Below, piece by piece: positions 17,851 through 24,790 of a DNA stretch of 48,865 nt; the first letter of the stretch is position 1; every line of letters starts with the position of its first letter. Under the pieces are notes generated by a model, which searched no databases, was not told where the DNA came from, and saw nothing but the letters and a program-made list of their open reading frames with translations. The translations under genes and the position numbers were made by a program. The DNA is from DASSTJ01 sp035707965. Its GTDB lineage: Bacteria; Actinomycetota; Actinomycetes; Actinomycetales; Angustibacteraceae. The DNA is taken from positions 1 to 48,865 of the forward strand of contig DASSTJ010000180.1 of assembly GCA_035707965.1 (NCBI GenBank), in the 5' to 3' direction.

Positions 17851-18867
17851 GTGGCCGGCCAGGACTGGTTCGAGAAGGACTTCTACGCGACGCTCGGCGT
17901 GGCGCAGGACGCTGACGGCGCGGCGATCAAGAAGGCCTACCGCAAGCTCGCTCGCACGCTGCACCCCGACGCGAACCCGGGCGACGCGGAGGCGGAGCGC
18001 CGTTTCAAGGAGGTCGGCGAGGCCTACTCGGTGCTCTCCGACCCGGAGCAGCGACAGCAGTACGACGCGATCCGCACGATGTCGCGCGGTGGAGCCCGGT
18101 TCGCTCCCGGGGGCGCCGGCAGTGCCGGCGGGTTCGAGGACCTGCTCGGCGGCCTGTTCGGCGGGGCGGGGGGCGGTGGTGGCGGTGGGCGCGGTCAGCG
18201 CGTCCGCTTCAGCACCGGTGGTCAGGGTGGGCCCGACCTCGAGGACCTGCTAGGTGGCATGTTCGGCGGCGGGGGCGGCGGGTTCAGCGGCTACGGCGCC
18301 ACCCGCGGTCCTCGCAAGGGCCAGGACGTCAACGCCACGACCACGCTCGGTTTCCGCGAGGCGGTGGCTGGTGCCACGGTCACGCTGCGCAAGCCCGATG
18401 GCGGCACCATCACGACCCGGGTCCCGGCCGGTGTCAAGGACGGGCAGAAGATCCGGCTGCGCGGCAAGGGTGGTGCAGGTGACGAGGGCGCCCCCGCGGG
18501 CGACCTCTACATCACCGTGACCGTCACGCCCGACCCGGTCTTCGGGCGCAAGGGCGACGACCTGACCGTGACGGTGCCGGTCACCTTCGACGAGGCGACG
18601 CTCGGCGCGCAGATCGACGTCCCCACGCTCGACGGAACGGTGCGGGTGAAGGTTCCGGCGGGCACGCCGTCCGGCCGCACCCTGCGCGTCAAGGGCAAGG
18701 GCATCAAGAACGGCAAGGCGACCGGTGACCTCCGCGTCACGGTGCAGATCGCAGTGCCGCAGAAGCTGAACGACGAGGCGAAGGCGGCCGTCGAGGCGTA
18801 CGCCTCCGCAACGAAGGGCGAGGACCCACGGGCGGACCTGATGGCCCGCGCCCGGTCCCGCAGCTGA
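17851..18867 (+). CDS. dnaJ: DnaJ-type co-chaperone without zinc finger
   Basis: DnaJ stimulates DnaK's ATPase and delivers substrates. The 338-residue protein has a J domain (about 7-72) with the essential HPD at 38-40, a long Gly/Phe-rich segment (about 85-150) and the two beta-barrel C-terminal domains (about 155-320, RLRGKGGAGDEGAPAGDLYI). It contains no cysteine at all, so the CxxCxGxG zinc finger of classical DnaJ is missing, making it a class B (CbpA-like) protein in the position of dnaJ. GTG 17851 was chosen because AGGAGG lies 5 bases upstream; GTG 17845 overlaps that site. Confidence 0.93.
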   Translation: MAGQDWFEKDFYATLGVAQDADGAAIKKAYRKLARTLHPDANPGDAEAERRFKEVGEAYSVLSDPEQRQQYDAIRTMSRGGARFAPGGAGSAGGFEDLLGGLFGGAGGGGGGGRGQRVRFSTGGQGGPDLEDLLGGMFGGGGGGFSGYGATRGPRKGQDVNATTTLGFREAVAGATVTLRKPDGGTITTRVPAGVKDGQKIRLRGKGGAGDEGAPAGDLYITVTVTPDPVFGRKGDDLTVTVPVTFDEATLGAQIDVPTLDGTVRVKVPAGTPSGRTLRVKGKGIKNGKATGDLRVTVQIAVPQKLNDEAKAAVEAYASATKGEDPRADLMARARSRS

Positions 18868-18958
18868 GAGACCGCGACTCGCCGTCCCGCACGGGGTGTC
18901 GCAGTCGGAGCCGGTGAGTGGACGGGTGAACGCGAGCAGGGTGCTGGAGGTGACGGCA

Positions 18959-19438
18959 GTGGCGCAACGCGACGAGTCCCCGCCCGAGCGGTCCCGGGGC
19001 CAGGGCCCCGCGCCGCTCGACCTGGACGACGAAGCACCGGTGTTCGTCATCTCCGTGGCGGCCCGGCTGGCGGGCATGCACCCGCAGACGCTGCGCCAGT
19101 ACGACCGGATCGGCCTCGTCTCACCAGGACGCACCCCGGGGCGCGGCCGCCGCTACTCGGCGCGGGACGTCGCGGCGCTGCGCGAGGTCCAGCAGCTGTC
19201 GCAGGCCGGCGTGAGCCTCGAAGGCATCCGCCGCATCCTCGAGCTGCAGGACCACGTGTCCGCGCTGCGCTCTCGCGTCCGCGAGCTGAGCGCCGAGCTC
19301 GATCGCGCCCACGCCGTCGCGGGGGTCACCCGCCGGGTGTTCGCTGCCAGCCCGGGCGGGGACGTCGTCCCCCTGCTCCCTGGCCGACGTCCGGCCCGCG
19401 CACCGGGCAACGCCCTGGTGCTCTACCGCGCCCGCTGA
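18959..19438 (+). CDS. hspR: Heat-shock repressor HspR (MerR family)
   Basis: HspR represses the dnaK operon and clpB by binding HAIR boxes, helped by DnaK. The 159-residue protein has a MerR-type winged helix (FVISVAARLAGMHPQTLRQY, then DRIGLVSPGRTPGRGRRYS) and a coiled-coil dimerisation segment (LEGIRRILELQDHVSALRSR). GTG 18959 was chosen because GGAGG lies 8 bases upstream; an in-frame GTG at 18896 would add 21 residues without a better site. As last gene of the operon it closes an autoregulatory loop. Confidence 0.95.
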   Translation: MAQRDESPPERSRGQGPAPLDLDDEAPVFVISVAARLAGMHPQTLRQYDRIGLVSPGRTPGRGRRYSARDVAALREVQQLSQAGVSLEGIRRILELQDHVSALRSRVRELSAELDRAHAVAGVTRRVFAASPGGDVVPLLPGRRPARAPGNALVLYRAR

Positions 19439-19450
19439 CCCGCCCACAGC

Positions 19451-19514
19451 GGAACTTGGTCAACCTTGTGTACGCCATGCGGCCGTTTGGCGTACACAAG
19501 GGCAACCAAGTTCC
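19451..19514. terminator. Long interrupted palindrome after hspR
   Basis: GGAACTTGGT (19451-19460) pairs with ACCAAGTTCC (19505-19514), and CCTTGTGTACGCCA (19464-19477) pairs with TGGCGTACACAAGG (19488-19501). A 3-by-3 internal loop and a 10-base apical loop are unpaired. That is 24 base pairs without mismatch, beginning 13 bases after the hspR stop. It likely ends the chaperone operon. The AT-rich stem is unlike its surroundings, so it may be an inserted repeat. Confidence 0.7.
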
Positions 19515-19531
19515 GGGGCTCGGACTGCACC

Positions 19532-19559
19532 TGTGACGGACGCACCTCGCCAGTAGGGT
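19532..19559 (+). promoter_or_regulatory. Promoter of the FAD/Fe-S dehydrogenase gene
   Basis: TGTGAC (19532-19537) and TAGGGT (19554-19559) are 16 bases apart. The -10 ends 7 bases before the GTG at 19567 and no ribosome binding site intervenes, so the message is probably leaderless. Confidence 0.5.
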
Positions 19560-19566
19560 CGGCAGG

Positions 19567-22422
19567 GTGAGCGACGTCCGCGGTGCCGACCTGGTCGAGG
19601 CGCTACGCCGCGCCGGGGTGAACGGCGTCGACGACAGCCAGCTCGCCCGTTCCCTGTACGCCTCGGACGCCTCGCTCTACCGTGTCGCGCCGCGCGTCGT
19701 CGCCGTCCCCCGGCACCGTGACGAGCTCGCCGCCGTGCTGCAGGTGTGCCGAGAGCTGAAGACGCCGCTCACCATGCGGGGCGCCGGCACGTCCATCGCG
19801 GGCAACGCGGTCGGTACTGGCGTCGTCGTCGACACGAGCCGGCACCTCACCACGGTGCTCGAGCTCGACCCCGAGCGCGGCACCGCCCTGGTGGAGCCCG
19901 GCGTCGTGGAGTCGGTGCTGCAGCAGGCCGCCGCGCCCCACGGCTGGCGTTTCGGCCCGGACCCGTCGACCCACAACCGCTGCACCATCGGCGGCATGAT
20001 CGGCAACAACTCCTGCGGCTCACGCGCCCTGGGCTACGGAACCACCAGCGACAACGTGCTGGGCCTCGACCTCATCACCGGCACCGGTGAGGAGCTGCGC
20101 CTGGGGTCGTTGAGCTCCGGCGCCAGCCATCCGCACCCGCCGATCCTGTCGGAGCTCCAGGGCATCGCGGCCGACGGGCTCGGCGTCATCCGCACCGAGT
20201 TCGGTCGCTTCCGGCGCCAGGTCTCCGGCTACGCCCTCCAGCACCTGCTGCCCGAGAACGGGTTCGACGTCACGCGAGCACTGGTCGGCACGGAGGGCAC
20301 ACTCGGCGTCGTGCGCACGGCTCAGCTGCAGCTGGTGCGCGACCCGAAGCACCGCGTGCTCGTGATGCTCGGCTACCCGTCGACGGGCGACGCGGCCGAC
20401 GACGTGCCCGCCCTGCTGCCGCACGACCCCGTGGCGCTGGAGGGGCTCGACGGGCGCATCGTGGACGTGGTGCGCGACCGGCGCGGACCGTCGGCCGTCC
20501 CGGACCTGCCGCGCGGGTCCGGCTGGCTCATGGTCGAGCTCGCCGGCGACGACGAGGGCGACCTGCGGTCCCGCGCCGACCAGGTGGTCCACGACGCCGA
20601 CGCGCTGGACTCGATGGTCGTCAGCGACAAGCAGCAGATGGCCGCGCTCTGGCGCATCCGCGAGGACGGCGCCGGGCTGTCGGCGCGCACCCTCGGCGGT
20701 GAGCCCGCGTGGTCGGGCTGGGAGGACGCCGCGGTTCCCCCCGACCAGCTCGGGCGGTACTGGCGTGAGTTCGCGCAGCTCCTGGACGACAGCGGCTACA
20801 CGGGGATCCCGTACGGGCACTTCGGCGACGGCTGCGTCCACATCCGTATCGACTTCCCGCTCAGCAGCCGGGGCGGCACGCAGGACTACCGGGACTTCGT
20901 CTTCGCGGCGGCCCGCCTCGTCGCCGACCACGGGGGATCGTTCTCGGGCGAGCACGGCGACGGCCGGGCGCGTGGCGAGCTGCTGCCGATCATGTACTCG
21001 TCGTCCGCCATCGAGCTGTTCTCGCGCGTGAAGCGCCTCTTCGACCCGGACGACGTCCTCAACCCCGGGATCATCGTGCAGCCGAGGCCGGTCCAGGCCG
21101 ACATCCGGCTGGCCGACGTCCGTCCGGTGCGCCACGGCCTGGGCTTCTCGTACCGCCACGACAAGGGCGACGTGAGCATGGCCGTCCACCGGTGCATCGG
21201 CGTAGGCAAGTGCCGCGCCGACACGACGGCTTCCGGCGGCGTCATGTGCCCGTCGTACCTCGCGACCCGGGACGAGAAGGACACCACGCGCGGGCGCGCA
21301 CGGGTGCTTCAGGACGTCGTGTCGGGGGCGTTGGGGCCGCAGGGCTGGCGCTCGCAGGCCGTGCACGACGCGCTCGACCTCTGCCTCGCCTGCAAGGGCT
21401 GCTCGTCGGACTGCCCGACCGGTGTCGACATGGCGTCGTACAAGGCGGAGGCGCTGTACCAGAAGTACCGCCGCCGTCCCCGGCCGCGCTCGCACTACTC
21501 GCTGGGCTGGCTGCCCCGGTGGTCGCGGCTGGCGTCGCGGGCGCCGCGCGCGGTGAACGCGGTGCTGAGCAGTCGCTGGCTGCACCCGCTCATCACCTGG
21601 GCCGGTGGCGTCGACCGCCGCCGGGGCCTGCCGCGGTTCGCGCCCACCACCTTCCGCGCCTGGTTCGCGGCTCAGCAGCCCTCTGCCGCAACGGCTTCCA
21701 GGCGCTCGGGCGACGTCGTCCTGTTCGTCGACACCTTCACCGACGGGTTCTCCCCGGAGGTGGGCCAAGCCGCGGTGCGGGTGCTCGAGCACGCCGGCTA
21801 CCGCGTCCACCTGACCGCGCAGCCGGTCTGCTGCGGGCTGACGTGGATCTCGACCGGCCAGCTCGACGGCGCGCGTCGCCGCGTGCGCTCCACCGTGCAG
21901 GCGCTGCTTCCGCACGTGCAGGCCGGTGCGACCGTCGTCGGGCTGGAGCCGTCGTGCACCGGGGTGCTCCGGTCCGACGCCCTGGAGCTGCTGGACGGCG
22001 ACGAGCTGCAGGCGGCCGAGCAGGTCGCGTCAGCCACCAAGACGTTGGCCGAGCTGCTCAGCGCGACCGACGGGTGGGAGCCGCCGGACCTGAGTGGCAC
22101 GTCCGTGGTGGCCCAGCCGCACTGCCACCACCACGCCGTGATGGGCTGGTCCACCGACGCCGCCCTGCTCGACAAGGCCGGCGCCGACGTCCAACGCCTC
22201 GGCGGCTGCTGCGGTCTCGCGGGCAACTTCGGGGTGGAGCGCGGGCACTACGACGTCTCGGTCAAGGTCGCGGAGCACCAGCTGCTGCCCGCGGTCCGGG
22301 ATGCGGCGCAGGACGCCGTCGTGCTGGCGGACGGGTTCAGCTGCCGCACCCAGCTGGACGACCTCGCGTCGCGGTCCGGCGTCCACCTCGCGCAGCTCCT
22401 CGCCGCCCACCTGCCGAGCTGA
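19567..22422 (+). CDS. FAD-linked oxidase/(Fe-S) dehydrogenase, YdiJ/D-2-hydroxyglutarate dehydrogenase type
   Basis: A 951-residue fusion of a GlcD-like flavoenzyme with a GlpC-like iron-sulfur part. Residues 35-490 carry the PCMH FAD domain (TMRGAGTSIAGNAVGTG, DPSTHNRCTIGGMIGNNSCG) and the oxidase C-terminal domain (YGHFGDGCVHIRI). Two 4Fe-4S cysteine sets follow (C543IGVGKC; CLACKGCSSDCP at about 608). Two CCG domains lie near 755 and 880 (CCGLTW, CCGLAGNFG). Such proteins oxidise a D-2-hydroxyacid, D-2-hydroxyglutarate in characterised cases, and pass electrons onward. The substrate here is inference. The gene is monocistronic and convergent with the VWA gene (12-base gap). Confidence 0.88.
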   Translation: MSDVRGADLVEALRRAGVNGVDDSQLARSLYASDASLYRVAPRVVAVPRHRDELAAVLQVCRELKTPLTMRGAGTSIAGNAVGTGVVVDTSRHLTTVLELDPERGTALVEPGVVESVLQQAAAPHGWRFGPDPSTHNRCTIGGMIGNNSCGSRALGYGTTSDNVLGLDLITGTGEELRLGSLSSGASHPHPPILSELQGIAADGLGVIRTEFGRFRRQVSGYALQHLLPENGFDVTRALVGTEGTLGVVRTAQLQLVRDPKHRVLVMLGYPSTGDAADDVPALLPHDPVALEGLDGRIVDVVRDRRGPSAVPDLPRGSGWLMVELAGDDEGDLRSRADQVVHDADALDSMVVSDKQQMAALWRIREDGAGLSARTLGGEPAWSGWEDAAVPPDQLGRYWREFAQLLDDSGYTGIPYGHFGDGCVHIRIDFPLSSRGGTQDYRDFVFAAARLVADHGGSFSGEHGDGRARGELLPIMYSSSAIELFSRVKRLFDPDDVLNPGIIVQPRPVQADIRLADVRPVRHGLGFSYRHDKGDVSMAVHRCIGVGKCRADTTASGGVMCPSYLATRDEKDTTRGRARVLQDVVSGALGPQGWRSQAVHDALDLCLACKGCSSDCPTGVDMASYKAEALYQKYRRRPRPRSHYSLGWLPRWSRLASRAPRAVNAVLSSRWLHPLITWAGGVDRRRGLPRFAPTTFRAWFAAQQPSAATASRRSGDVVLFVDTFTDGFSPEVGQAAVRVLEHAGYRVHLTAQPVCCGLTWISTGQLDGARRRVRSTVQALLPHVQAGATVVGLEPSCTGVLRSDALELLDGDELQAAEQVASATKTLAELLSATDGWEPPDLSGTSVVAQPHCHHHAVMGWSTDAALLDKAGADVQRLGGCCGLAGNFGVERGHYDVSVKVAEHQLLPAVRDAAQDAVVLADGFSCRTQLDDLASRSGVHLAQLLAAHLPS

Positions 22423-22434
22423 CGGCCCGACGCG

Positions 22435-24489
22435 TCAGAGGCTGCTGAGCGCGGAGAACAGGACGCGGTCGATGTCGCGCGGGTCCTTCGCGACGGTGGC
22501 GGTGCCGTGTGTCGCCGCGGCGATCGCCTTCAACGCGTCGACGTCGACGTCGGCGCCGTACCCGACCGTGATGACGTGCACCGGCCGAGCCGGGTCGTAC
22601 TCCGCCCGCAACGTCGACAGCAGCGTCGTGCGGCTGATCGAGCCGTCGTCGTCGTTGCGTCCGTCGGTCAGGACGACCACCGCATTCAGTCGTCCCTCGC
22701 GGTACGAGCGCTGCATGCTGCGGAACGCGGCGAGCGTCGTGTCGTAGAGGCCGGTGTCACCGTGCGGCCGCACCTGGACCGAGGCCAGGGCGTTGTCGAG
22801 CGTCTCGCGCCGCGTGGCGCCGCGCAGGGGCCCGGACAGCGTGCCGACCGGCACCAGCTCGGTGTAGTCCTGGGAACCCCTCAGCCGGGTCGAGAAGGTC
22901 CACAGCCCGAGGTCGGAGTCGGGTGCGAACGACGCCAGCGCGCGGCGGGACGCCGCGACGGCCAGCTGGAGCTTGGTGGCGGCCGGGTGCGTACCCGGCA
23001 CCTTCTGTGCCATCGAGCCCGAGACGTCGAGGACGGCGAGCACGCGGCCGCGCCGGCCGGCCCCCTGCCACTGCCGCAGCACCGTCGACACGAGGGCGGG
23101 GGTGAGTGCACGCGGTGCCGCGGTCGGCTCGAGCGTGGGCAGCTGGGTGGTGGCCGTGCCGGTCGGCATGCGTCCGGTCGAGTCGCGCAGGTGCGCGCGC
23201 TCGAGCAGCACGCGCGCCTCGCTGGACGTGAACCACCGCGTCACGATCGTGCGCGCGGCCGTGCGGAAGGCCACCGAGACCGGGGTGCGGGGGTCGCGTT
23301 CCGGGAGGCCCTCGCCGGCGCCCGGCGTCCCGACCGGGAGCACCTGGAACTGCGCCGCTGGGACGTCCCGGCCCGCCTGCACCGCCACCAGCTTCGTGCC
23401 GGACGCGGCCGAGGCCAGCACGTCCGCCTCGGTGGCGCTCACGGCGTCGAGCCGACCGGCGAGCACGTCGCGGATGCCGCTCTGGTCGTCGGACGGCACG
23501 ACGAGCCTCCGGCTGAGCGCCGCCAGGGCGGTGACTGCCTGGGCCGTGCCGGATCCGGAGCCCTTCGCCGACTGCTCCAGCCCGAGCAGCGTCAGCAAGC
23601 CCGCGGTGCTGCGGGAGGGGTCGACGAGGGCGAGCTGCCGCTGGTCGGCGGACGCGGCGGTGCTGACGCCGAGCGTGCCCTGCCACCCGCCGCCGAGGGC
23701 CGCCAGGTTGGACGTCGACAGGGCGGCCATCACGACAGGACTGACGGCGAAGACCGGTCCGTCGTCGGGCAGGAGGGAGGCGCCCGTCGGTGTCGAGCGG
23801 GCCAGGCTGACCCAGGCGGGGGACGCCGACAACCAGAGGTCGGGCCGCATCGGGGAGGCCGACGTCGTCGCGGACAGCTCGGCGGCGGCCAGGGGCGAGG
23901 ACTGCTCGCGCACGATCAGCGTGATGCACGCGCCCGCCAGCTCCTTCTGCGGCACCGCCAGCCGGTCAGCCGCCACCTGCGAGAGCAGGTGCATGGCGGG
24001 GTCGCTGCTCAGGACCACCGGGACGGAGCTGGGGCAGGGCGGGTGGTGCACGGACGGCAGTGGCGCGGCCGCGGTGGTCGCCGCGACGCTCCCGGCGGTG
24101 CCCGAGTCCTGGGCGGACGCCGGACGGTTGAGCCAGTGGTAGCCGCTGCCGACGAGGAGCCCGGCGACGGCTGCGCCCGTCAGGACGAGGGCGGTGCGCC
24201 GACGACCGTGGGGGCGCGGAGTCCTGCGGTCACGTCGGCGGATCGGCTGGGGGCGCCGGGGGGCGGGGATGCCGCCCGGCTGGGACAGGTGCTGCCGGTG
24301 CTGCTCGACCGAGTGTCGGGCGCGGGCGACACCCGGGGGATCGGCCTGGGTGGGGGGCAACGATCCCGTCTGGGCGGGCGGTGTCGGCGACCGGCGGGGC
24401 GGCGGGTGCTGCTGGTCGGACCCTGGCGGTGCGGGGGGGCTCGTGGACGAGTCGCCGGCTCGCCGACGTCCAGGCTGCCGGCGTCCCAT
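22435..24489 (-). CDS. Membrane-anchored protein with binding-protein-like and VWA domains
   Basis: The 684-residue protein starts with a proline- and arginine-rich cytoplasmic tail (1-97), one membrane helix (about 99-116), an extracellular region resembling a solute-binding protein (about 140-450) and a C-terminal von Willebrand A domain (about 480-684). The metal-binding MIDAS is complete: DVSGSM (488-493), T579 or nearby in DTGLYD, and the TDG at about 608. VWA domains bind protein partners through a metal ion. The arrangement recurs in actinobacteria as 'substrate-binding and VWA domain' proteins of unknown function. The start ATG 24489 lacks a clear ribosome binding site. Confidence 0.82.
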   Translation of the reverse strand: MGRRQPGRRRAGDSSTSPPAPPGSDQQHPPPRRSPTPPAQTGSLPPTQADPPGVARARHSVEQHRQHLSQPGGIPAPRRPQPIRRRDRRTPRPHGRRRTALVLTGAAVAGLLVGSGYHWLNRPASAQDSGTAGSVAATTAAAPLPSVHHPPCPSSVPVVLSSDPAMHLLSQVAADRLAVPQKELAGACITLIVREQSSPLAAAELSATTSASPMRPDLWLSASPAWVSLARSTPTGASLLPDDGPVFAVSPVVMAALSTSNLAALGGGWQGTLGVSTAASADQRQLALVDPSRSTAGLLTLLGLEQSAKGSGSGTAQAVTALAALSRRLVVPSDDQSGIRDVLAGRLDAVSATEADVLASAASGTKLVAVQAGRDVPAAQFQVLPVGTPGAGEGLPERDPRTPVSVAFRTAARTIVTRWFTSSEARVLLERAHLRDSTGRMPTGTATTQLPTLEPTAAPRALTPALVSTVLRQWQGAGRRGRVLAVLDVSGSMAQKVPGTHPAATKLQLAVAASRRALASFAPDSDLGLWTFSTRLRGSQDYTELVPVGTLSGPLRGATRRETLDNALASVQVRPHGDTGLYDTTLAAFRSMQRSYREGRLNAVVVLTDGRNDDDGSISRTTLLSTLRAEYDPARPVHVITVGYGADVDVDALKAIAAATHGTATVAKDPRDIDRVLFSALSSL

Positions 24490-24790
24490 CAGCGGCAGGT
24501 GGCACGGTCAGCGGGTCGCACGATGCCTGAGTGTGCGGGTGGTCGTCACGCACTGTCAAGGTTGAGCCCACCGCGCACACCGGTCTGGCGTCACGTCGTC
24601 ACTCTCCGTAAAGATGTGGCGCCTCGGATCAATGCCGCATCCCTGGACGAAGCGGGCGCCGCACATCGCGCACTGACCGCCGCGGGAGTAAGTTGAGCGG
24701 AACAGACTCAACCTTGACGACGTTGACCTGCATGAGACCGCGAGCAGAGTGCTGGCGGCCCCCCACGTCACAACCCTTGCAGGAGCACGC
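24490..24790. other. Divergent control region between the VWA gene and clpB
   Basis: About 300 bases without a gene. It contains a HAIR box at 24692-24712 and a lone GGTTGAG half-site near 24560. It is locally AT-richer around 24600-24640 (TCCGTAAAGATG). No open frame there looks coding. Confidence 0.6.
24692..24712. promoter_or_regulatory. HAIR box 3 (HspR operator), clpB
   Basis: GTTGAGC-7-ACTCAAC matches the HspR inverted repeat with symmetrical changes in both halves, about 80 bases before the clpB start. It places clpB in the HspR regulon, as in Streptomyces and Mycobacterium. Confidence 0.88.

Noticed and set aside
20020..21915. 631-residue reverse-strand frame inside the FAD/Fe-S dehydrogenase
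   Set aside because: The forward frame has clear domains and motifs; this one has none.
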